NCBI GenBank assembly: GCA_963800865.1
Contig: CAWDCL010000004.1
Location: forward strand, 806,001-870,000
Source: JALOKP01 sp963800865
GTDB taxonomy: Bacteria > Acidobacteriota > Polarisedimenticolia > J045
Direction of reading: 5' to 3'
Length of the DNA: 64,000 bases
The position numbers and the translations under genes were made by a program. The notes beneath the pieces were generated by a model. The model was not told the DNA's origin. It searched no databases and was given only the letters and a program-made list of their open reading frames with translations. Shown piece after piece: positions 37,343 through 44,698 of the stretch; positions within the stretch are counted from its first letter, which is position 1; every line of letters starts with the position of its first letter.

Positions 37343-38197
37343 TTGGAAGCGCGCATCAAGGCGATGGTCCCGGTCCTGGTCTGGCCGGTCGCGATGGTCA
37401 CCGCCGTCGCGGTGACCGCCTGGGGCCTGTCGATCGGCCGCGGGCCGCTGGTCTACATCCTGGCCTACCTGGGGCTCGCCGGGGCGCTCTTCGCCCTCGA
37501 GCGCCGGGTCCCGCACGAGCCGGCCTGGCTCGAGAACGACGGCCAGGTCTTTCCCGACTTCGCGCACACGGCCGTCTCCAAGTCCTTCGCCTGGGCGCTG
37601 ATCGTCTTCGGCGGGTCGGCCGGGCTGTTCGACGCGCTGCGCAGCGGCGCCGGGATCTGGCCGGAGCGCTGGCCGCTCGTGGCGCAGGTCGCGCTGGGCC
37701 TGGTGATCGCCGAGTTCGGCTTCTACTGGGGGCACCGGCTGTCCCACGAGTGGCCGTTCCTGTGGCGTTTCCACGCGGTGCACCACAGCGTGACCCGGCT
37801 CTGGTTCTTCAACACCGGCCGCTTCCACTTCGTCGACACGCTGCGCGCGATGGCGTTCGGTCTGCCCCTGCTGTTCGTCGCCGGCGCGCCGGAACTCGTC
37901 TTCACGTGGGTCAGCGCGATCACGTCCTTCATCGGCCTGCTGACGCACTGCAACGTCGCGACCCGCACGCCGGGGCTCAACCGGGTCTTCGTCACCCCCG
38001 GGCTGCACCGCTGGCACCACTCGCGGGACCCGCGCGAGGGGAACCGCAACTACGGCGAGAATCTCGCGCTCTGGGACCAGCTCTTCGGCACCTTCCTCGA
38101 CAAGCCCGTCCGCCCGCCGCGCGACATCGGGATCGACGAGCCGATGCCGGCCGGCTTCCTCGGCCAGCTCGCGGCGCCGTTCCGCGCGCGGGCCTGA
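37343..38197 (+). CDS. Sterol desaturase/fatty acid hydroxylase family protein
   Basis: An integral membrane di-iron oxygenase of 284 residues. Four early membrane segments, then the His clusters YWGHRLSHEWPFLWRFHAVHH and LHRWHHSRDP, which bind the iron pair. Catalyses O2-dependent hydroxylation or desaturation of a lipid; substrate unknown. TTG 37343 is chosen because GGGAGAG lies 5 nt upstream; ATG 37364 lacks a ribosome site. TACAAT at 37314 is a possible -10. Confidence 0.85.
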   Translation: MEARIKAMVPVLVWPVAMVTAVAVTAWGLSIGRGPLVYILAYLGLAGALFALERRVPHEPAWLENDGQVFPDFAHTAVSKSFAWALIVFGGSAGLFDALRSGAGIWPERWPLVAQVALGLVIAEFGFYWGHRLSHEWPFLWRFHAVHHSVTRLWFFNTGRFHFVDTLRAMAFGLPLLFVAGAPELVFTWVSAITSFIGLLTHCNVATRTPGLNRVFVTPGLHRWHHSRDPREGNRNYGENLALWDQLFGTFLDKPVRPPRDIGIDEPMPAGFLGQLAAPFRARA

Positions 38198-38213
38198 GCG
38201 GAAGGCGGGCCGG

Positions 38214-39272
38214 ATGCCGCGCGCCGCCGTCCTCGCCGCCCCGTTCGACCTTCGGCTCGAAGAGCGGGCCCGGCCGGCACTCGCGCCCGGCGACGCCCGC
38301 GCCCGCGTGCGGCGGGCCGGCATCTGCGGGACCGACGTCGCGATCTACCGCGGCGACTACCGCGTGCCGCTCCCGCTGGTCCTCGGCCACGAGTGGTCGG
38401 GCGAGGTGATCGAGGTCGCGCGCCCCGCCGACGAATCCTGGCTCGGCCGGCGCGTCACGGCGGAGATCAATCGCCACTGCGCCGCGCGTGGCGCGGCGGA
38501 ACTCTGCCCGCTTTGCGCGCGCGCGCTTCCGACCCACTGCGCGACGCGGACGGTGACGGGGATCGCCGGCGCGGACGGCGCGTTCGCGGAGGAGATCGTC
38601 GTCCCGGCCGGGACGCTGGTCGGGCTGCCGGAGTCGCTCGACGACGACGCGGCGGTGCTGGTCGAGCCGTTCGCGGCGGCGCTGCAGGCCTTCGCGCTGT
38701 CGCCGGTCACGCCGGGCGAGCTGGTCGTGGTGCTGGGCGCCGGCCGGCTCGGAGCGCTGATCGCGCTGGTCGCGGAGCGGCTCGGCGCGCGGGTCGTCGC
38801 GGTCGGGCGCGAGCGGACGCGGCAGCGGCTCGCGCCCCTCGGATTCGCGGTCGAGATCGCCGACATTTCCACGCGGGTCGCGCCGGACGACCCGCTCGCC
38901 GCCGCGCCGTCGGCGCTGCTCGACCGCGTCCGGTCCCTGTCGGACGGCTGCGGCGCGGACCTCGTCGTCGAAGCGACCGGCAGCGCGGAGGGGCTCGCGA
39001 CGGCGCTCGACCTGGTCCGGCCGCGCGGCACGGTGGCGCTGAAATCGACGCCGGGTCAGCCCGTGGCGCGCTTCGACCTGACGCGGGCGGTCGTCAACGA
39101 GGTGCGGCTGCAGGGCTCGCGCTGCGGCTCGTTCGCCGAGGCGCTGGCCTTCCTCGAGCGCCACCCGCTGCCGCTCGACGCCCTGATCGAGGCCTCGTTC
39201 CCGCTGGCGGAGGCGGGGCGGGCGCTGGACGAGGCCGCGCTCGGCGGGAAGTTCGTGCTGGAGTGCGGGTAG
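38214..39272 (+). CDS. Zinc-dependent MDR dehydrogenase (polyol/threonine dehydrogenase-like)
   Basis: A protein of 352 residues with catalytic-zinc motifs ICGTDVAIYRG and VLGHEWSGEV, Cys cluster INRHC and CPLCARALPTHC, and Rossmann motif VVVLGAGRLGALIALVA. C-terminal DEAALGGKFVLECG. Oxidises an alcohol or sugar with NAD(P). Starts 16 bp after the hydroxylase, so they may be cotranscribed. Substrate not determinable. Confidence 0.8.
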   Translation: MPRAAVLAAPFDLRLEERARPALAPGDARARVRRAGICGTDVAIYRGDYRVPLPLVLGHEWSGEVIEVARPADESWLGRRVTAEINRHCAARGAAELCPLCARALPTHCATRTVTGIAGADGAFAEEIVVPAGTLVGLPESLDDDAAVLVEPFAAALQAFALSPVTPGELVVVLGAGRLGALIALVAERLGARVVAVGRERTRQRLAPLGFAVEIADISTRVAPDDPLAAAPSALLDRVRSLSDGCGADLVVEATGSAEGLATALDLVRPRGTVALKSTPGQPVARFDLTRAVVNEVRLQGSRCGSFAEALAFLERHPLPLDALIEASFPLAEAGRALDEAALGGKFVLECG

Positions 39273-39275
39273 AAT
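39270..39275 (+). promoter_or_regulatory. -10-like TAGAAT overlapping a stop codon
   Basis: TAGAAT overlaps the TAG stop of the preceding dehydrogenase and lies 26 nt before the ATG of the duplicated secreted protein, which has GAAGGA as its ribosome site. Confidence 0.35.
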
Positions 39276-39301
39276 CTCCTTCCCCCACCGAAGGACGATC
39301 G

Positions 39302-40054
39302 ATGCGAATCCGACCGAAGGCTCTTACGTTCCTCCTCTGCGCGGTAATCGCCGCCGCTCCCGCTGCCCCCGCCGCGTTTGCCGAGCAGATGCCGGCCGCC
39401 GCGCCTCCGGCCCACTCCGAGACCAGCTGGCAGGTCCCCGAGCTGTTCGCCTTTCACGAGGTGATCGCCACGATCTGGCACGAGGCCTGGCCGGCCAAGG
39501 ACATCGCGCAGCTCAAGGCGCTGACGCCGCAGGTGAAGGCCGGCGCGGCCAAGGTCGCGGGGGCGCAGCTCCCCGGCATCCTGCGCGACAAGCAGGCGGC
39601 GTGGGACGAGGGGGTCGCGGGGCTGCAGCGGACGGTCACCGACTACGAGACCGCCGCCGCGTCGGGCGACGACGCGCGCCTGCTGGCCGCTGCCGAAGCG
39701 CTGCACGCGCAGTTCGAGAAGCTGGTGCGCACGATCCGCCCGCTGACGAAGGAGCTCGACGCCTTCCACCAGGTCCTCTACCCGCTCTACCACCACCAGC
39801 TCGATCCCTACGACGCGGCGGCGGTGAAGGCCACCGTCCCGCAGCTGCAGGAGAAGATGGCGGCGCTGGCCAAGGCTCCGCTGCCGGAGCGATTCGCGCC
39901 GAAGACCGGCGCCTATGACGCGGCCCGCGCGGAACTCGGCCGCGAGGTCGACGCCTTCGCCGCCGCGGTGGCGACCGGCGACCCGGCGAAGGCCAAGGCC
40001 GCGGCCGAGACGATGCACTCGGCCTACGTCAAGCTCGAGGCCGTCCTCGGCTGA
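39302..40054 (+). CDS. Secreted helical protein made of two tandem His-containing repeats
   Basis: A protein of 250 residues with a signal peptide about 1-27. The mature part is an internal duplication: ELFAFHEVIATIWHEAWP.KD and ELDAFHQVLYPLYHHQLDP.D each begin a four-helix unit of about 95 residues ending in ALHAQFEKL and TMHSAYVKL. Each unit keeps His at FH, at the following helix, and near the end, so metal or heme-edge binding is plausible. No Cys, so no covalent heme. The helix pattern resembles cytochrome c'-like or metal-binding four-helix bundles; function unknown. Confidence 0.65.
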   Translation: MRIRPKALTFLLCAVIAAAPAAPAAFAEQMPAAAPPAHSETSWQVPELFAFHEVIATIWHEAWPAKDIAQLKALTPQVKAGAAKVAGAQLPGILRDKQAAWDEGVAGLQRTVTDYETAAASGDDARLLAAAEALHAQFEKLVRTIRPLTKELDAFHQVLYPLYHHQLDPYDAAAVKATVPQLQEKMAALAKAPLPERFAPKTGAYDAARAELGREVDAFAAAVATGDPAKAKAAAETMHSAYVKLEAVLG

Positions 40055-40116
40055 CGAGGGCGAAGCGAAGCGCAGCCCCGCGTGGCTGCGCGGAAGCCGG
40101 GCGGGAGAGGAACGCG

Positions 40117-41118
40117 ATGCCCCACGAGGTGACCCTGATCCCCGGCGACGGCATCGGCCCCGAAGTGGCCGAGGCGACCCGCCGCATCATCGACGCCTCC
40201 GGCGCGGCGATCGCCTGGCACGAGGTGCCGGCCGGGCTCGGCCCGTTCGAGGCCACCGGCAGCCCGCTCCCCCCCGAGACGCTGGCGTCCCTGAAAGCGA
40301 CGCGCGTCGGGCTCAAGGGCCCGATCACGACGCCGGTCGGCGGCGGCTTCCCGTCGGTCAACGTCGCGCTGCGCAAGGCCTTCGACCTGTACGCCAACTA
40401 CCGTCCCGCGCGCTCGATGCCGGGCGTGCCCACCCGCTTCACCGACGTCGACCTGATCGTCGTGCGCGAGAACACGGAAGGGCTCTACAGCGGGATCGAG
40501 CACCAGGTCGTGCCGGGAGTGATCGAGAGCCTGCGGATCGTCACCGCGACCGGCTCGGAGCGGATCCTGCGCTTCGCCTTCGAGGTCGCGCGGCGCGAGG
40601 GGCGGCGCAAGGTGACGGTGATCCACAAGGCCAACATCCTCAAGCTCAGCGACGGGCTGTTCCTGGAGATCGCGCGCCGGATCGCGGAGGAGTTCCCCGA
40701 GATCGAGTACGCCGAGTCGATCGTCGACGCGACGGCGATGCGGCTGGTCATGGACCCGAAGCAGTTCGACGTCCTGGTGATGGAGAACCTCTTCGGCGAC
40801 ATCCTCTCCGACCTGGCCGCGGGGCTCGTCGGGGGCCTCGGGCTGGCGCCGTCCGGGAACATCGGCGAGTCGATCGCGCTCTTCGAGGCGGTCCACGGCT
40901 CGGCCCCCGACATCGCCGGGAAGGGGATCGCCAACCCGACCGCGCTCCTGCTGTCGGGGGTGATGATGCTGCGGCACCTCGGCGAGGCTGCGGCCGCGGC
41001 GCGGGTCGAGGAGGCCGTGCGGCGCGTTCTGGGCGACGGGAAGGTCCGGACGGGCGACCTCGGCGGGACGGCGTCGACACGGCAGTACGCGGACGCGCTG
41101 ATCGCGGCGATGGGGTGA
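40117..41118 (+). CDS. NAD-dependent isocitrate dehydrogenase (IDH3/IPMDH-like)
   Basis: A protein of 333 residues: TLIPGDGIGPEVAEATRRII, GLKGPITTPVGGGFPSVNVAL (substrate-binding Ser), ANYRPARSMPGV, VRENTEGLYSGIEH, KVTVIHKANILKLSDGLF, DALVMENLFGDILSDLAAG-like segment, and EAVHGSAPDIAGKGIANP. The S.NVALRK substrate loop is that of isocitrate rather than isopropylmalate enzymes. Oxidatively decarboxylates isocitrate in the TCA cycle. Single gene, no leu genes nearby, supporting the IDH call. Confidence 0.88.
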   Translation: MPHEVTLIPGDGIGPEVAEATRRIIDASGAAIAWHEVPAGLGPFEATGSPLPPETLASLKATRVGLKGPITTPVGGGFPSVNVALRKAFDLYANYRPARSMPGVPTRFTDVDLIVVRENTEGLYSGIEHQVVPGVIESLRIVTATGSERILRFAFEVARREGRRKVTVIHKANILKLSDGLFLEIARRIAEEFPEIEYAESIVDATAMRLVMDPKQFDVLVMENLFGDILSDLAAGLVGGLGLAPSGNIGESIALFEAVHGSAPDIAGKGIANPTALLLSGVMMLRHLGEAAAAARVEEAVRRVLGDGKVRTGDLGGTASTRQYADALIAAMG

Positions 41119-41123
41119 GCGGA

Positions 41124-41190
41124 CGACTTACCGGCTAACGGTTGCTGTCCCCGATTCGACCGACTTACCGGCTTACGGTTGCTGTCCCCG
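41124..41190. repeat. Two 30-bp direct repeats, 37-bp period
   Basis: Units 41124-41153 and 41161-41190 differ at one base. The second provides the last codons and TAA stop (41173-41175) of the cytochrome gene on the minus strand. They fill most of the gap between the IDH and cytochrome genes. Confidence 0.8.
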
Positions 41191-43065
41191 GTTGCGGCGT
41201 AGCCACTGCGTCCGCGGGCGGACGTCGATCGTCACGACCGCCTCGTCGATCAGCACCGGCTCCGAGCGGCCGTAGGCTTCCCAGAGGGCGGCGAACTTCT
41301 CGCCGCGGTTGGGGCGCTCGTCGGGCTGGGTCGGGTCGCAGCCGTAGTCGAACGGATCGCAGGTCGAGCGGCTCTCGGCGGCCAGGAACCGGGAGTACTC
41401 GCGCGGCACGACCTGGTGCCAGAGCCGGACGCGCACGAGCATCGGCCCGCTGGCCCGGGTCGGGATCCAGACCGGGTAGCGCGTGTCGTCCCAGTGCGCG
41501 AGCCCGCCGCTCGCGGGGTCGTCCGCGAAGCGGGCGCCGACCGGCTCGGTCTCGGCGTCCGGCCGGAAGCCTCGCGGCGGGATCCGGTTGTCCTTGACGA
41601 CGCAGTCGTTGAGCACGAAGTGGAACATCTCGTGCCCGGTGGCGGCGTCCACGGTGTCGCAGTGCCCGTCGCCGTTGTAGTCGAAGATGCCGTGCTTCGC
41701 CTCGTAGACCTTGAGGTGCGGGTCCTCCGGCAGCGTCGCGGTGGCGGCGTCGTACCGGCCCGAGGACCAGGTCGTCTCCGCCGCGGTGAGCGAGCCGTCG
41801 CGGTCGGCGTCGATCCCCGCCGCGACCTCCAGCCAGGCGCGCCGCCCCTCGGTGTAGCCGGTCGGGAACTTGTGCCCGCCGAGGTTGGTGACCCGGACGT
41901 CGACCGGGAGATAGCGGCCGGAGAAGACCAGCTGCGTCGCCGAGACGCGCAGCTCCGCGGTCCGGTTCTGCAGCAGGTCGAGCGTGGCCGCGCGGGCCTG
42001 GGCGTAGGCCGCGGTCCGCCGCAGCGGAGCGCCGTACTCGGCGGCCAGGAGATCGAGCATGAAGACGTTCGCGCCCTGGAACTGGTGGGTGCGGTAGGGG
42101 CCCTCGAGCTCCGTGTTCGTACCGCGCGGCCCGGGCGGCGAGGAGCACGCGGTGGCGGCGTCGGCCCGTCCGTCGGCGTCGAGGTCGGGCCGGGGCATGT
42201 GGCAGGCCTGGCAGGTCGCGGCGACGCGCGAGCCGGGGCGCGCGTACTCCGACTGCTGCCACTCGCGGTAGGTCCGCTCGATCGGGAACCGGTAGCCGAG
42301 ATCGGCTCCGCTCTTCGCGTCGCGGCGGTTCTTCACGGGGTTCGTGATGTCGTGGCACTGGCCGCAGAGCGCGGCCGAGCGCTGGAACGGCGTCGCCGCG
42401 AACTGGTGGCCGGTCGGGACGGAGTCGGCGAAGGGGCCGAACATCAGCTCGGGCGTCCGCGAGAGGTAGATCTGCGCGTTCCCGGCGTAGGGCGCGCGCG
42501 GGTCGGCGAACTCCCCCTCCGGCGGCCGCGAGGCGTCATACATCCGGTGGCAGCTGGCGCAGACGATCCCCTCGAAGTCGGTGTTGTTGCGCTGCGGCGT
42601 CCCCTGCAGGCAGCTCCCGTCGAACGGCTGGCCCCAGGCGTTCTCGCAGCTCGAGCGCCCCTCGTACCAGGCCTTGGGCGCGTGGCAGCGCAGGCAGAAG
42701 TCACCGACGCCGGCGTTGCCGAGCTTCGCGTCGTCCTGGTTGGCGACGTCGAGCGCGGCCCAGAAGAGCGGGTCGCGCGCGGCGTTCGCCATCAGCGAGC
42801 CGGCCCAGGTGTCGTACGGCTCGTAGGGCGCGGTCTCCGGCGCGCGATACCCGCCGTGGCAGACGTTGCAGCGCCCGGGCGGGTCGAGCAGCCCCGGGTC
42901 GTCGTGGTCGGCGAACGCGGGGAACCCCGGGTCGCCACTGCCGTCGCGAGGCTGCGTCCCGGGCAGGCGGACGCCCGCGGGGGCGGCGGCGAGCACCAGG
43001 AGGGCCGTCCCGGCGAGCAGCAGCAGCGCGGCGGGCAACCGGAGGCGGCGAGGTGACAGGGGCAT
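41173..43065 (-). CDS. Exported pentaheme c-type cytochrome
   Basis: A protein of 630 residues with a signal peptide (LPAALLLLAGTALLVLAAAP) and five CxxCH heme motifs: CNVCH, CLRCH, CASCH, CGQCH, CQACH. The heme part covers about residues 60-310; the C-terminal half is a beta-rich domain (VRVTNLGGHKFPTGYTEGRR) without hemes, plus several extra Cys. HKFPTGYPE-type segments occur in multiheme cytochromes of the c554/nitrite-reductase-like superfamily. Periplasmic electron transfer; partner may be the DUF362 protein 17 bp upstream. The final QQP and stop lie in the direct repeat. Confidence 0.85.
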   Translation of the reverse strand: MPLSPRRLRLPAALLLLAGTALLVLAAAPAGVRLPGTQPRDGSGDPGFPAFADHDDPGLLDPPGRCNVCHGGYRAPETAPYEPYDTWAGSLMANAARDPLFWAALDVANQDDAKLGNAGVGDFCLRCHAPKAWYEGRSSCENAWGQPFDGSCLQGTPQRNNTDFEGIVCASCHRMYDASRPPEGEFADPRAPYAGNAQIYLSRTPELMFGPFADSVPTGHQFAATPFQRSAALCGQCHDITNPVKNRRDAKSGADLGYRFPIERTYREWQQSEYARPGSRVAATCQACHMPRPDLDADGRADAATACSSPPGPRGTNTELEGPYRTHQFQGANVFMLDLLAAEYGAPLRRTAAYAQARAATLDLLQNRTAELRVSATQLVFSGRYLPVDVRVTNLGGHKFPTGYTEGRRAWLEVAAGIDADRDGSLTAAETTWSSGRYDAATATLPEDPHLKVYEAKHGIFDYNGDGHCDTVDAATGHEMFHFVLNDCVVKDNRIPPRGFRPDAETEPVGARFADDPASGGLAHWDDTRYPVWIPTRASGPMLVRVRLWHQVVPREYSRFLAAESRSTCDPFDYGCDPTQPDERPNRGEKFAALWEAYGRSEPVLIDEAVVTIDVRPRTQWLRRNRGQQP

Positions 43066-43082
43066 GCCGCGATCGTAACCCG

Positions 43083-44573
43083 TCAGCCGCCGTAGAGCAC
43101 GCTGTAGAACGCCTTCGGGGCCGGGTTGTTGTCGATGTAGCTGCCAGTCGGCGAGGCCCCGAGCATCAGGGCGTCGGAGAAGTCGGGCTTCGTCGCGCGC
43201 CAGACCTCGCAGACGCCGGGGAAGTAGTGGGTCCACTGCAGCAGCGCCGCGCCGTTCGCGAGGCGGGTCACGGTCAGCTGGGCCCCCGACGAGTGCAGCT
43301 CGACGTGGCGGTAGTCGATCCGCGTGTAGGTCATCCGCGCCGGGTCGAAGCGCTGGCCCTGCGGCAGCGCGACGTGCTCGTGGACCCCCTGGCCCTTGGC
43401 CTCGGCGAACTGCAGGTAGCGGCGCGCCCACGAGCGGCTGGAACCGCAGCCGCCGTCGCTGGCCGGCTCGGCCTCGAGCAGGTCGATCATCACGGAATCG
43501 GCCGCGACCGGGTCGTCCGAGACGATCAGGTTGCAGGGCCACTCGCTGCGGAAGGTCACCCAGGGGCGCGGGACGACGTCGAAGTTCCGGCAGGGCTGCC
43601 CGTAGAGCATGTCGCCGACGGTCAGGACCGACTTCTGCGCCAGCGACCGGACCGACGGGTCGCCCGGCACCACCGGGCTGCCCATGATGTCGGCCAGCAC
43701 CGAGGCCTCGGGGACGTCGCTGAAGAGCCAGGGGTGCAGCCGGTCGGCGCGATCGATCGAGCCGAGGTGCGCCTTGTAGCCGAGCGTCACGTTGGCCTGG
43801 CCGTGCCGCTTCACGATCGGCACGTTGACCAGGTAGTCGCTGGTGCGGGCCACCTGCGCGATCCGCGTGTCGGGCGGCGGGCTGACGTAGGCCGTGCTCC
43901 AGGTGACGTACTCGCGCGGGTCCGGCGCGTCGCCGGACGGCGCGCCGAGCGGGTCGTCGGCCCCAGCCGCGAATCCCTCGCTCCCCCCCGCGGCGCGGAA
44001 CTTCACGTCGGGGAAGACGGCCTTGACGCGGTTCTTGAACCACGGCGCCATGTGGCGCGTCGGCTGGGTGTTGGTCGAGTCGTAGATCGTGCAGTTGGCC
44101 GACAGCCCGCCCGCGCGCACGAAGCCCTTGATCACCGCGATGCACGGCTCGGGGACGGCGTCGATGAAGTTCCCCGCGCCTTCCACCGGGTCGGTCGCGT
44201 TGTTCAGGTTGACCTTGATCGCCAGCGTCCGCGTCTGTGGCGCGGCGAGCGGGAAGACGCGGCGCCAGGCCTCGTCCACCCCGGCGTCCTTGAGCACCAT
44301 CACCGCCTGGTCGAGCATCCGGTCGATCGAGGCCTGGTCGAGGAAGTCGCGGTAGAGGCCGGTCGTGCGCGACCAGCGCGCGGCGCGGCCGTGGTGGACG
44401 TGCACGACGCGCGGCAGGGCCGCGGTCCCGCCCGCGCCCGCCGTGCCGCTCATCCCTTCCGCCCACGCGAGGCGCCCGACGACGACCGGGGCCGCCGACG
44501 CGATCGCGGTGCGCCGGATGAACGCTCGCCGGCCCTGGTCCGCACCTTTCCCTGGGGACTTCCGCTCCGCCAT
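43083..44573 (-). CDS. Tat-exported DUF362 protein
   Basis: A protein of 496 residues. Twin-arginine signal RRAFIRRTAIASAAPVVVG. DUF362 landmarks: LAIKVNLNN, DSTNTQPTRH, NVPIVKRHGQANVTLGYKAHLG. It lacks the 4Fe-4S ferredoxin motifs found in some DUF362 proteins. ATG 44573 follows GGAGG. It probably forms an operon with the pentaheme cytochrome, suggesting a periplasmic redox or metal-cofactor role; Tat export implies folding with cofactor before export. Confidence 0.75.
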   Translation of the reverse strand: MAERKSPGKGADQGRRAFIRRTAIASAAPVVVGRLAWAEGMSGTAGAGGTAALPRVVHVHHGRAARWSRTTGLYRDFLDQASIDRMLDQAVMVLKDAGVDEAWRRVFPLAAPQTRTLAIKVNLNNATDPVEGAGNFIDAVPEPCIAVIKGFVRAGGLSANCTIYDSTNTQPTRHMAPWFKNRVKAVFPDVKFRAAGGSEGFAAGADDPLGAPSGDAPDPREYVTWSTAYVSPPPDTRIAQVARTSDYLVNVPIVKRHGQANVTLGYKAHLGSIDRADRLHPWLFSDVPEASVLADIMGSPVVPGDPSVRSLAQKSVLTVGDMLYGQPCRNFDVVPRPWVTFRSEWPCNLIVSDDPVAADSVMIDLLEAEPASDGGCGSSRSWARRYLQFAEAKGQGVHEHVALPQGQRFDPARMTYTRIDYRHVELHSSGAQLTVTRLANGAALLQWTHYFPGVCEVWRATKPDFSDALMLGASPTGSYIDNNPAPKAFYSVLYGG

Positions 44574-44698
44574 CGAACCTCCGGGACTGCTGATACCGCG
44601 GCCGGGCGAGCGAAGCAAGCGGAAACCGTCGCGGACCGCGCTGGGCACCCGCGGGGGGCCTTTCCGCGCTCCGCGCGATGTGCCATCGTCCCGGGCCG

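Noticed and set aside
38349..39031. Minus-strand open frames opposite the dehydrogenase at 38214
   Set aside because: Ser/Arg-rich shadow frames without motifs.
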